The notes under the pieces were generated by a model. It did no database searches, was not told the origin of the DNA, and worked only from the letters and a program-made list of their open reading frames with translations. A program made the position numbers and the translations under genes. A DNA stretch of 64,000 nucleotides from JALZKA01 sp963754045 (lineage in GTDB: Bacteria; Actinomycetota; Thermoleophilia; Solirubrobacterales; 70-9): positions 169,478 through 233,477 of the forward strand of contig CAVWEN010000001.1 in the NCBI GenBank assembly GCA_963754045.1, given 5' to 3'. Shown here piece by piece: positions 8,757 through 15,406 of this stretch. Every line of letters begins with the position of its first letter. Position 1 is the first letter of the stretch.

Positions 8757-8866
8757 TCCCACCCATCCACGGATAGAACGACAACGGGCCTCGCCCTGCC
8801 TCGGATCGAGGTTGCGGCGTGACCGCGGAGCTACTCCGACAGCCCGGCGGCTTCGAGGGCTTCTTC
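8757..8866. repeat. Direct repeat unit B (with 8250-8360)
   Basis: Second copy of the repeat described at 8250-8360, offset by about 506 bp. It includes the last codons (EALEAAGLSE and stop) of the upstream SnoaL-like gene and the spacer after it. A further short copy of the coding end is found 40 kb away at 48385-48417. Confidence 0.7.
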
Positions 8867-9229
8867 GGGAGGGGCGAACATTTCCCACCTCAATATCCGG
8901 CCGTGCCGGAAGGTGTAGAGGTTCCCAACTCGGGTTTCCACCGGGACACCGCTCTGCTTGCCGCGACCCACTTGGCGGACGAAGGTAATCACCGTGTCCC
9001 CAGCATCGATCAGCCGCTCGAGCTCAACCTGGAAGTCGTCGAACTCGCCAGACCAATGACCGATCGCGGCGATGAAGCCGTCGTGCCCATGGAATGTCCG
9101 GGCGTCCGGCATCTTGGGGGACTCGATGACTTCGCCCTCAGGATCTATGTATTGAAGGATGCCCTCGAGGTCGCCTTCTGCGAACAGCGCGAAGCAAGCC
9201 TTTACCACCTCCACGTTCTCCTCCGACAT
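8831..9229 (-). CDS. SnoaL-like / NTF2-fold protein, copy 2
   Basis: 132-residue paralogue of the gene at 8325-8726. The first nine residues (MSEENVEVV) and last ten (EALEAAGLSE) are identical between the two, while the middle has diverged (GHWSGEFDDFQVELERLID, FVRQVGRGKQSG). The pattern fits duplication followed by divergence or by partial gene conversion at the ends. Two genes of the same strand are separated by about 100 nt of repeated DNA. Function unknown; the fold predicts a small ligand-binding pocket. Confidence 0.78.
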   Translation of the reverse strand: MSEENVEVVKACFALFAEGDLEGILQYIDPEGEVIESPKMPDARTFHGHDGFIAAIGHWSGEFDDFQVELERLIDAGDTVITFVRQVGRGKQSGVPVETRVGNLYTFRHGRILRWEMFAPPEEALEAAGLSE

Positions 9230-9298
9230 CGCCCGCGCAGTATCGCGCTAAAGCCCCCGCCCCACTGCCACGGCCGCCAAGTAACGTGGCATCTCTAT

Positions 9299-9970
9299 TC
9301 ACGAAGCATGCTGCCCGGCCAGCAGCGGCCAAACCCTTGCCGCGAACCGCCCCGGGTCGACGAGGTGGAGCATGTGGCCGCTCCCGTCCCAGACCTCGAC
9401 GTGCGCTGCCGGCGCCAGGCTCTTAAGCCACATCTCGTAATCGGGCGGCGGCGACCCATGAAGCGACAGCAGCGGCGCCGTGATCCGCGGCAGGACGGCC
9501 TCCGCGATCGCGGTCAACTCCTCCGGTCGGGTCGTCAGCAGCTGGTCCCAGATGCCGAGAACAACGTCTCGCGGAAACGCCAGCAACCTTCGCTCGAGCT
9601 CCTCGAGCGCCGCGTACGGCTCGACCGCCAGGGCGCGGTCGATCGACAGCACGGCGTTCATCGTGCGCCCTCCCAGCAGTTCGTCCTTCCACGGCTTCAG
9701 GAACTCGGCGAAGTCGCCGAATCGAAGCGAGGAGTCGACGCAGACGACCGCGGTCGATCCGTGCGCTGCGCCGTAGAGGGCGGCAACCGTCGCGCCCAGT
9801 GAGTGACCGACCACGGCGGGCTCATCCAGCCCCGCGGCCTCGACGACCTCCCGCACGTCGCCGACAAGCGACACCGCGGAGTACTCGGGACCAAGCGAAG
9901 ACCCGCCATCCGTAGGTCCACCCGCACGCAGGTGAAGCTGCGCCGGAGCAAATCCGTCACTGGCCCCCAT
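9299..9970 (-). CDS. Alpha/beta hydrolase, C-terminal part (frameshifted gene)
   Basis: This frame carries the nucleophile elbow GHSLG (AVVGHSLGATVAALYG), a helical cap region and the catalytic His segment SGHMLHLVDP near the end. Its N-terminal strand and oxyanion loop (AFIHGL) are in the frame of 9697-10098 instead. The two frames meet near 9905-9920, where the usual RGHG motif should be; the sequence reads CTACGGATGGCGGG, consistent with a small deletion. A complete protein would be about 266 residues, normal for the family. Either a pseudogene or a sequence error. Confidence 0.7.
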   Translation of the reverse strand: MGASDGFAPAQLHLRAGGPTDGGSSLGPEYSAVSLVGDVREVVEAAGLDEPAVVGHSLGATVAALYGAAHGSTAVVCVDSSLRFGDFAEFLKPWKDELLGGRTMNAVLSIDRALAVEPYAALEELERRLLAFPRDVVLGIWDQLLTTRPEELTAIAEAVLPRITAPLLSLHGSPPPDYEMWLKSLAPAAHVEVWDGSGHMLHLVDPGRFAARVWPLLAGQHAS

Positions 9971-10098
9971 GCCTGCCGGGAGCTGGTGAGACCGTGAATG
10001 AACGCCACGGGCGGTCCCTCGCCTGCGACGTCGTACGCGATCGCCGTGCCATCCGGCGTTCTCAGCGTCGCGGAGTGACCCTCGTGGCGGTTGGCCAT
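9697..10098 (-). CDS. Alpha/beta hydrolase, N-terminal part (frameshifted gene)
   Basis: The first 66 or so residues (MANRHEGHSATLRTPDGTAI onward) form the N-terminal strands and the oxyanion-hole motif FIHGL of an alpha/beta hydrolase. After RVDLR, near 9915, the homologous sequence continues in the frame of 9299-9970; the remaining residues of this frame are out-of-frame translation. As it stands, the two products could not form an active enzyme. It lies in the patch between tRNA-Ser 3' fragments, where decay is plausible. Confidence 0.7.
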   Translation of the reverse strand: MANRHEGHSATLRTPDGTAIAYDVAGEGPPVAFIHGLTSSRQAWGPVTDLLRRSFTCVRVDLRMAGLRLVPSTPRCRLSATCGRSSRPRGWMSPPWSVTHWARRLPPSTAQRTDRPRSSASTPRFDSATSPSS

Positions 10099-10140
10099 TT
10101 CTCAGCGCATTATGTCGCCGCTACGGGCAGCGGTTCCGAT

Positions 10141-10165
10141 GGGCGCCAGCCGCGCCGTGGCGCCC
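10141..10165. other. Strong GC hairpin upstream of the alpha/beta hydrolase
   Basis: Perfect inverted repeat GGGCGCCA / TGGCGCCC with a 9-nt loop, 43 nt upstream of the start of the minus-strand hydrolase. There is no T-run on either side, so an intrinsic terminator is not well supported; a regulatory hairpin or protein site is possible. This is the main feature of the gene-free stretch 10099-10517, together with the tRNA fragment at 10279 and the hairpin at 10356. Confidence 0.4.
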
Positions 10166-10278
10166 AGCACCCGTCCTGAGACGTCCTAAGCGCCGTAGGA
10201 AAGCCAGCCCGGTTGGCAAATAGTCCTGCAACCAACTAACAGGAACCGCATCGGCAAGCCGATTCTGGCTCTGACTAG

Positions 10279-10335
10279 CGGAGGGGGAGGGATTCGAACC
10301 CTCGAACGACGAGAACGCCCTTAACGGTTTTCGAG
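10279..10335 (-). repeat. 3' portion of tRNA-Ser(CGA), probable attachment-site remnant
   Basis: On the minus strand this repeats the intact tRNA-Ser(CGA) at 11099-11187 from the anticodon loop (CTCGAAA) to the discriminator base, with a few changes in the variable arm. Similarity stops exactly at the 5' side of the anticodon loop. Tyrosine integrases that use tRNA genes often cross over in the anticodon loop and leave such a 3' duplicate at the far end of the inserted DNA. It is 764 nt from the intact gene, and both are in the same orientation. Confidence 0.75.
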
Positions 10336-10355
10336 GCAGAAACAGGAGGTTGTTG

Positions 10356-10375
10356 CATGGCTTGTGTAAGCCATG
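10356..10375. other. Perfect hairpin CATGGCTT-GTGT-AAGCCATG
   Basis: 8-bp perfect stem with a 4-nt loop, 20 nt from the end of the tRNA-Ser fragment and 142 nt beyond the stop of the barrel-protein gene at 10518. There is no T-run. It may be a terminator-like structure or part of the integration core; the sequence alone does not decide. The rest of 10376-10517 shows nothing recognisable. Confidence 0.4.
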
Positions 10376-10517
10376 AACAGCGTTGCTCCTACGCCGTAGA
10401 AACGTTCCTGGGATCGGAATCAAGGTAGGCGTCGAGCGGGAAGGCAACCCGACCACCTTCATTGTTCGGGCGCTCGAGTTGTGCTTCATCGCTTGGACAC
10501 GAAGCCTTGCCCTCTTG

Positions 10518-10976
10518 CTAAGGAGCCGTGAACTCGAACGTATACGTAGGATCTGTTTGCAAGTTGATCCACTCGAAAGCGCCATAGGCGCCCTCGTAGT
10601 CGCCAGTTCCGCCGACGATAGAACCGGTGAGGTCACCTTGAGTCGGTCCGGTGATGTTCAAGACGAGCTCGCCATCAGGAAGGTCCACAATGCCATTGCA
10701 CTGTCCATCGCCCTCCGCCGTAACGACGAGGCAGACGGTGTTGATCTCGCCGACCTCTTTCCCAGCTTCTCCTAGCCCAATTATTCCCGCCTCAACCGCG
10801 CCCGAGGGCGTGGTTCCCCGCGGGCTGTCGCCAAGGGCGATAGATCCCCCGGACCCACCGGTCTCGCTGTACGTCAGCTTGAAAGCGTCGCCATCGTTGT
10901 CTGAGACCAGTGCGATCACGCCCACGATGACGGCCGCCACCGCGACGACGAGCGCCAAGCCCGGAATGCCTTTCAT
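10518..10976 (-). CDS. Secreted dirigent / allene-oxide-cyclase-barrel-like protein
   Basis: 152 residues. An N-terminal hydrophobic helix (about residues 4-24, IPGLALVVAVAAVIVGVIAL) serves as signal or anchor. The rest has the pattern of small bacterial beta-barrel proteins of the AOC/dirigent type: VGEINTVCLVVT, QCNGIVDLPDGEL and the diagnostic GGTGDYEGAYG. These fold as an eight-stranded barrel; most bacterial members have no known function. ATG at 10976 is chosen because GGAG stands 8 nt upstream; a TTG nine codons earlier is weaker. It lies between the tRNA-Ser fragment and the intact tRNA-Ser gene, so it is possible cargo of a former integrated element. Confidence 0.7.
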   Translation of the reverse strand: MKGIPGLALVVAVAAVIVGVIALVSDNDGDAFKLTYSETGGSGGSIALGDSPRGTTPSGAVEAGIIGLGEAGKEVGEINTVCLVVTAEGDGQCNGIVDLPDGELVLNITGPTQGDLTGSIVGGTGDYEGAYGAFEWINLQTDPTYTFEFTAP

Positions 10977-11098
10977 GACGGCAACTCCATTGCTGGACCC
11001 CAACGTATTACTTGAGTAATTCTGGCGCTAGGAATCGAACTGCTCACTCCCTCGTTTATGTTCCGTTGGCCTGCCTTCGACCTCATCTGGCTCCAAAG

Positions 11099-11187
11099 CG
11101 GAGGGGGAGGGATTCGAACCCTCGAAGGACGCTAACGCCCTTAACGGTTTTCGAGACCGCCCCGTTCAACCACTCCGGCACCCCTCC
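11099..11187 (-). tRNA. tRNA-Ser (anticodon CGA)
   Basis: The 89-nt sequence folds as a class II tRNA: acceptor GGAGGGG pairs with CCCCTCC, the anticodon stem GCGGT/ACCGT encloses CTCGAAA (anticodon CGA), a long variable arm follows, and the T-arm is GAGGG-TTCGAAT-CCCTC. Discriminator base G fits tRNA-Ser. CCA is not encoded. It reads UCG codons. Partial copies of its 3' half at 10279-10335 and 8164-8191 suggest that it has been an integration target. Confidence 0.95.
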
Positions 11188-11242
11188 AGGTGTCGCTGGG
11201 ACGGGCCAGAGGCTAGCGTCGAGGCTCGGCGCGCGGGCATGG

Positions 11243-11749
11243 TCAGCGGCAGCGGCGCTCGATTTGGGTTAGGACCGCGACGTCGTCCAAATCGCCCGGC
11301 CTGCCGGCGGCGATTTTCATGCGAACCAGGTCGTCGAGGCCGACGATCGCCACCTCCACCCCGTCGAGATCGACTACCAGTGCGCGTGCGCGCATCTCGG
11401 CCCAATCGGTGGCCCCCTCCGGCTCATTGACGATGTGGAGCTCACCGTAATCCGTCGCGAGCGGCGGGACGATCGCCGCGATCGCGAGTTGCTCCGCGCG
11501 CGGGGCCGTTAGCGCCGCTGAATCCGGCTGGTTCGCAGCCCTTGCCCGCAACTCCTCCAGCGCCGCGCCCAGGCGAGTGGCGTTGTCCCGGCCGGGCGCC
11601 GGCATCACATCCAGATCCTTCGTAGTCCGCCGGTGACCGTGGGTCTGGACCGCCACGCCGCCGATGGCCAGGTACGCCACCCGGTGCCGCGCGAGAACCT
11701 CGAGCAACCCCTGCAGGTCGAACGGGCGACGGGGCAGAGGCCCAGTCAC
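11243..11749 (-). CDS. Nucleotidyltransferase-fold protein (AbiEii/MNT-like), possible toxin
   Basis: 168 residues with the nucleotidyltransferase signature GGVAVQTHGHRRTTKDLDVM: a Gly-Gly loop near residue 30 and the acidic pair D-x-D near residues 45-47, followed by a C-terminal segment (VGLDDLVRMKIAAGRPGDLDD) typical of the AbiEii/DUF6036-type group. Such proteins transfer nucleotides to RNA or protein targets, and several are toxins of type II/IV systems. It overlaps the upstream XRE gene by 4 nt (ATGA), so the pair is co-translated. The toxin role is inferred from this arrangement, not shown. Confidence 0.8.
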   Translation of the reverse strand: MTGPLPRRPFDLQGLLEVLARHRVAYLAIGGVAVQTHGHRRTTKDLDVMPAPGRDNATRLGAALEELRARAANQPDSAALTAPRAEQLAIAAIVPPLATDYGELHIVNEPEGATDWAEMRARALVVDLDGVEVAIVGLDDLVRMKIAAGRPGDLDDVAVLTQIERRCR

Positions 11750-12105
11750 TGCTCGGTGCGCCCCAATCTGGTCGCGGGATGCCCGGCGGCACGGGCCGCG
11801 GCGCCTGCGATCTCAAGCCGCGAAGCGGCGAGGTTCCACGATGCCGATTCGCGCAGGCGCTCCTCGGCAGACATCTCGCGGTGGGTGCGGCGATCCGCTG
11901 GCGCACCGATCGGCGACGCCGCCAGCTCCAACTCGACCCCGAGGGCGAGCAGCAAACGGCGCAACCGCTCCGTCCCGGGCGATTCGGCGCCGCGCTCGAT
12001 TCGGCTGATTGCATCCTGGCTGGTTCCAGCTCGCACGGCCAGGCGGCGCTGGCTCACTCCCGCCCTTGTGCGGGCGTCTCCCAGCAGTTTCCCGGCATCT
12101 GTCAT
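11746..12105 (-). CDS. XRE-family helix-turn-helix regulator, probable antitoxin
   Basis: 119 residues. The N-terminal 60 form an XRE/Cro HTH (ARTRAGVSQRRLAVRAGTSQ and DAISRIERGAESP), and the C-terminal half is a helical, charged region. It precedes the nucleotidyltransferase gene with a 4-nt overlap. A near-perfect inverted repeat (12103-12132) covers its start codon and a TATAAG -10 box, which fits autoregulation by the encoded protein. Its start ATG lies where transcription from that box would begin, so the mRNA is probably leaderless. Confidence 0.85.
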   Translation of the reverse strand: MTDAGKLLGDARTRAGVSQRRLAVRAGTSQDAISRIERGAESPGTERLRRLLLALGVELELAASPIGAPADRRTHREMSAEERLRESASWNLAASRLEIAGAAARAAGHPATRLGRTEQ

Positions 12106-12132
12106 ATCGACACCTTATACGGTGTCGGTATG
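12103..12132 (-). promoter_or_regulatory. Operator/promoter of the XRE-nucleotidyltransferase pair
   Basis: Inverted repeat with 12-nt arms (CATATCGACACC and GGTGTCGGTATG, one mismatch) around a 6-nt spacer. The minus-strand -10 box TATAAG (12119-12114) lies inside it, and the start codon (12105-12103) is at its edge. Binding of a dimer here would block RNA polymerase. The spacing from the -10 box to the ATG fits a leaderless transcript. No good -35 box is seen. Confidence 0.6.
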
Positions 12133-12265
12133 TGAACGTCTTTCGCCGCTTTCGCCGGGAGTCATGGTCATTCGGATCTTTTAGTCGCGGTTGAAGGCGG
12201 ACTCTGGGGCGCGCTTGGTCAACTATCGTGTCGCGATCGTGACCGGTGTTTGTGGTGCGGGGACG

Positions 12266-12643
12266 ATGGGGGTGTTCGACCGGCTGCGGCGAGGGACGAT
12301 GGAGGATCCGGTGCGCGGGACCGCGAGGGTCCTCCACGCGGCGCAGCGACCGGATGATGCGCTGATGAAGTCGACCGAGATCGAGCTTTCGGTGGTCGCC
12401 GAAGGACTCGAGGCGACAAGCGCCCGCTTTTCACTGGGACGAGGCCCCAACGTTGCCGAACAGGTCATGAGTGGCGTCAAGGGCTCGCTGACTGCTGAAC
12501 AAGATGTTGCCCTGCGCGATACCAAGTCGAAGGTGGCCGGCAAGGAAGCGGACCTGGCCCGACTCGCCGTGCAGTTCCAAAACGGCGAGATTGACCAGGA
12601 CGAGCTGTTCAGGCGCCAGAACGAACTGATGGACCAGGGTTGA
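12266..12643 (+). CDS. Uncharacterised protein with SHOCT-like C-terminus, copy 1
   Basis: 125 residues starting MGVFDRLRRG. The C-terminus (FQNGEIDQDELFRRQNELMD) matches the SHOCT-type short domain pattern in which a Gly-Glu-Ile followed by acidic residues leads a small helix pair. The middle is a beta-like stretch (IELSVVAEGLEATSARF). A paralogue sits at 49365-49856 with the same start (MGLFDSLRRG), VVSAEGLE core and GEIDQDEL motif, but is longer. ATG at 12266 is chosen because it aligns with the paralogue; the frame is open upstream to 12191. Function unknown. Confidence 0.7.
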   Translation: MGVFDRLRRGTMEDPVRGTARVLHAAQRPDDALMKSTEIELSVVAEGLEATSARFSLGRGPNVAEQVMSGVKGSLTAEQDVALRDTKSKVAGKEADLARLAVQFQNGEIDQDELFRRQNELMDQG

Positions 12644-12668
12644 GCACGAAGCGGCTCAACCCCGGCGC

Positions 12669-12812
12669 TTAGACGCGCGCGCTTTTGCCTGCCGAGATGC
12701 GCGGCCAGATCAACATCACAAGGCCGATGAGGATCAGCGCGATCCCGAGGCCGTAATGCACGAGGACGGCTAGGACGATGCCGATGACAATTAGAAGCAG
12801 TGATAGTTCCAT
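12669..12812 (-). CDS. Small membrane protein (47 aa)
   Basis: A 47-codon ORF starting MELSLLLIVIGIVLAV and ending with a basic tail (SAGKSARV). Two hydrophobic stretches (about residues 3-18 and 22-37), broken by HYG and ended by WPRIS, suggest one hairpin or two short membrane helices with the tail in the cytoplasm. A GGGAAG stretch lies upstream of the ATG. It stands alone between the SHOCT-like gene and YtoQ. The composition is clearly membrane-protein-like. Function unknown. Confidence 0.65.
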   Translation of the reverse strand: MELSLLLIVIGIVLAVLVHYGLGIALILIGLVMLIWPRISAGKSARV

Positions 12813-12863
12813 GTCATACGGCTTCCCTGCTCAGCAGCGACAAAACCCCCGTGGACGATCGTT

Positions 12864-13322
12864 CTAGCGTTTGGCGATCGCGTACCCGAGGATCTCGACG
12901 ACCTGCTCGGGCTCGCGGGCGGTCGCCATCGCGGCACGGTCGAGCTCCTTGAGCGCATGGTCGTGCTCGGGTGGGTGCAGGGTGATCAGGGGCTTGCCGA
13001 GGGCCGCGGCGTATCCGGCGTCGAACGCGGCGTTCCACTGCTTGTACTGCTCTCCGAAGCGGACGACGACCAGGTCGGCGCGACGCAGCAGCGTCTGGGT
13101 GCGGACGGCGTTCACCCCCGCCCCCTTGTGGTCGTGCCAGAACTTGTCGTCCTCTGCGCCCAAGATGTCGACGCCGACATCATCGGAAGCCGAGTGGTCG
13201 GTGACCGGGCCGAGGAGCTCGACCGGCAGGCCAGCGTCGTGCACACCGGCGGCGATGCGCTCGCGCCAGTCGGAGTGGATCTCGCCCGCCAGATAGACGT
13301 TCCAGATGCCGTTGCCGGTCAT
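12864..13322 (-). CDS. ytoQ: YtoQ family protein
   Basis: 152 residues matching YtoQ along its length: the N-terminal WNVYLAGEIHSDWRERI, the central DVGVDILGAEDDKFWHDHKG and the RADLVVVRFGEQYKQWNAAFDAG block. The fold resembles nucleoside 2-deoxyribosyltransferase-like proteins, but the reaction is not established. The ATG at 13322 lies 32 nt from the divergent GST gene (13355), so the two share a very short promoter region. Confidence 0.9.
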   Translation of the reverse strand: MTGNGIWNVYLAGEIHSDWRERIAAGVHDAGLPVELLGPVTDHSASDDVGVDILGAEDDKFWHDHKGAGVNAVRTQTLLRRADLVVVRFGEQYKQWNAAFDAGYAAALGKPLITLHPPEHDHALKELDRAAMATAREPEQVVEILGYAIAKR

Positions 13323-13354
13323 CGGCGGGATGCTAACGGCGTAGGGTTCGCGCG

Positions 13355-14095
13355 ATGAGCGACCAGCCCGAGATCAAGCTTCACGTCCTACCGCCCTCCC
13401 ATCCCTGCATGACCGCCGAGGCGGCATTGCGTTTCAAGGGGATCGAGTTCGAGAAGGTGAGCCTGATCCCCGGGCAGCAGCAGGAACCGATGGCCGCCGT
13501 CTACGGCGAGGGCAACACCACGGTGCCCGGGATGCAGCTCGGCGACCAGGAGACGGTCCACGGCTCGACCGCGATCTGCGCCCGGCTCGAGGAGCTGAAA
13601 CCCGAGCCGAGCCTCTACCCCGAGCCGATCGCCGATCAGATCCGTGACGCGGAGCTGTGGGGCGACGCCGATTTGCAGGACCTGGGCCGGCGGCTGCCCT
13701 GGGGCGTTCTGCACTTCCGGCCCGAGGCGATGGGCAGCTTCGCCGGCGGCGATTCCCTCGACCCCGCGGGCACGGATTTCGCCCTGAAGCTGCTGCGCGG
13801 AACCTGGAAGTACCACTCGATCTCGATGGCGCAGCTTGGCGAGGACCTCACCCGGCTCCCAGCCATGGTTGCGGAGGTGGAGAGGCTTGCGCGCGAGGGC
13901 ATCATCGGCGGCGATGAACCGAACGCGGCCGACCTGCAGATCGGCGCCACGATCCGGGTGCTGCTGACGATCCGCGACCTCGATCCGGTGCTTGCCGGCA
14001 CGGCGGCAGCGGGGATCGCCAACCGCCATTTCCCCGACTACCCCGGTGAGGTGCCCGTCGGCGCCTTTCCGGCGGGCTGGGTCAAGACGGCCTAG
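13355..14095 (+). CDS. Glutathione S-transferase-like protein
   Basis: 246 residues with an N-terminal thioredoxin-fold half (KLHVLPPSHPCMTAEAALRF, PGQQQEPMAAVYGEGNTTVPGM and the ETVHGSTAICARLEE segment equivalent to the ES motif for glutathione) and an all-helical C-terminal half. Actinobacteria usually use mycothiol instead of glutathione, so the thiol partner is uncertain. The Ser/Cys at the active-site turn (SHPCM, about residues 15-19) may be the catalytic or thiol-contact residue. Stands alone, followed by tRNA-Ser(GGA). Confidence 0.8.
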   Translation: MSDQPEIKLHVLPPSHPCMTAEAALRFKGIEFEKVSLIPGQQQEPMAAVYGEGNTTVPGMQLGDQETVHGSTAICARLEELKPEPSLYPEPIADQIRDAELWGDADLQDLGRRLPWGVLHFRPEAMGSFAGGDSLDPAGTDFALKLLRGTWKYHSISMAQLGEDLTRLPAMVAEVERLAREGIIGGDEPNAADLQIGATIRVLLTIRDLDPVLAGTAAAGIANRHFPDYPGEVPVGAFPAGWVKTA

Positions 14096-14138
14096 GGGCC
14101 ACGCACCGGCGGTCCGCGCCGCTATCTTCGAGCGCCCC

Positions 14139-14227
14139 GGAGAGGTGACCGAGTGGCTTAAGGTGCGCGACTGGAAATCGCGTGGGCGGTGAAAGCTGCC
14201 TCGTGGGTTCGAATCCCACCCTCTCCG
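14139..14227 (+). tRNA. tRNA-Ser (anticodon GGA)
   Basis: 89-nt class II tRNA. The acceptor GGAGAGG pairs with CCTCTCC, the anticodon loop is CTGGAAA between GCGCGA and TCGCGT strands, a long variable arm follows, and the T-arm is GTGGG-TTCGAAT-CCCAC. Discriminator G; CCA not encoded. Reads UCC/UCU codons. No partial copies of this gene are seen in the window. Confidence 0.95.
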
Positions 14228-14269
14228 CCTTCTCAGCATCGGATGGGTTCATCTCGACCCCAGAAACCC

Positions 14270-14671
14270 CTAGCCCCCGACCTGCTCGCGGAGCGCGGCG
14301 CTATCGACGATCTCCCACGCTTCGATCACTTTGCCGTCGCGGAGATGCGCGATCACCGCCTGGTCGATTCGAAAGCTGCGTCCTGATTCGCCAATGTCGG
14401 CGAAGCTCGCCCCCATCGTCCCGGTTACGACAACACGGGCCATCTCGACGTCGCCCTCGGCCAGGACCTCCTGGATGTCGTGGCGGATGTTCGGCATCGC
14501 GGCGAGTGCGTCGCGCCAGACGGCTTTCTCCTGCTCGACCGACGTTGTAGAAAGTCCGAGCGGTGCGTGGACGAGCGCGTCAGGATGAAACAACTCGTCG
14601 AAGGCGTCGAAATCCCCGGCATCACCGGCCGCCAGCCAGCGAAACACCACGCTCTGTCGCGGGTCGACCAC
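14270..14671 (-). CDS. SnoaL-like / ester-cyclase-type NTF2-fold protein
   Basis: 133 residues with the SnoaL polyketide-cyclase pattern: RWLAAGDAGDFDAFDELFHP, VHAPLG, the central EKAVWRDALAAMPNIRHDIQ and the strand pair VVVTGTM...GRSFRIDQ. Family members catalyse aldol cyclisation in polyketide pathways or bind small ligands, and no polyketide genes are near. It is more like the classical SnoaL group than the MSEENVEVV paralogues at 8.3-9.2 kb. Single gene, minus strand. Confidence 0.75.
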   Translation of the reverse strand: MVDPRQSVVFRWLAAGDAGDFDAFDELFHPDALVHAPLGLSTTSVEQEKAVWRDALAAMPNIRHDIQEVLAEGDVEMARVVVTGTMGASFADIGESGRSFRIDQAVIAHLRDGKVIEAWEIVDSAALREQVGG

Positions 14672-14815
14672 GACGCGAGACTACCGCGCGGAGTTGCTCG
14701 CGCAGGCATTGCTTTCATCAGGCCGCGAGCTGAGCGAGGGCCTTGGATCCCCGGGTTCGAATAGGGTCCCCCGTCGAAATCCGTTGAGCGCTGCAGAAGC
14801 CAGAGCGGGGCCGCC

Positions 14816-15388
14816 ATGTCTGATCACGACTCCCCAGATTTCCCACCGCTCAAAACCGATGGTGGTGGCGAGCGCGAACTCGACTTTCATCCGGGGATGG
14901 GAATGCGTTGGGAGATCACCCGCGGCGCCGAGGACACCTCCGGCGAACTGTTCGAAGCCACGAACTGGCTCGACCCCGGGATGCCCGGGCCTCCCGTTCA
15001 CGTGCATCCGAACGCGGAGGAAAGCTTTGAGGTGACCGAAGGCGCGCTGGACGTGTTCGTCGACGGCGAGTGGCGCTCGGTGCACGCACCCGAGACTGCG
15101 ACGGTGCCCGCGAACGTGCCGCACACCCTTCGCAACGGCAGCAGCGAGACCGTAACGGTGGTGACCCGAATCCGACCCGCCGGACGATCCGAGGCGATGT
15201 TTCGTGACATGCACCGGCTGATTCGCGAGGGCAAGATCAAGCGGCTGCCGCCGAAGGAGCCTCGTTCAGCGATCTATGCCGCCATGTTGTTCGGCAAGTA
15301 CCCGGATGAGATTCGCACGACCAAGCCTCCCAACGGGGTGTTCAAGGCCGTGGCGCTGGTTGGCAGGGCCCTCCGTTTCAAGCTGTGA
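14816..15388 (+). CDS. Cupin domain protein
   Basis: 190 residues. The double-stranded beta-helix core carries cupin motif 1 (PGPPVHVHPNAEESFEVTEG, residues about 57-76, metal ligands His-x-His and Glu) and the weaker motif 2 (PANVPHTLRNG, His near residue 102). Cupins bind a metal and act as dioxygenases, isomerases or binding proteins; the substrate is unknown. The C-terminal part (RLIREGKIKRLPPKE and onward) is a helical extension. It is 18 nt upstream of the SRPBCC gene and probably co-transcribed with it. Confidence 0.8.
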   Translation: MSDHDSPDFPPLKTDGGGERELDFHPGMGMRWEITRGAEDTSGELFEATNWLDPGMPGPPVHVHPNAEESFEVTEGALDVFVDGEWRSVHAPETATVPANVPHTLRNGSSETVTVVTRIRPAGRSEAMFRDMHRLIREGKIKRLPPKEPRSAIYAAMLFGKYPDEIRTTKPPNGVFKAVALVGRALRFKL

Positions 15389-15406
15389 TCGCCGCGCGGT
15401 GAATCG

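Noticed and set aside
14745..14785. tRNA-like T-arm (GGGTTCGAAT) before the cupin gene
   Set aside because: The flanking bases do not form a T-stem (CCGGG against AGGGT) and no acceptor end follows; judged a chance match.
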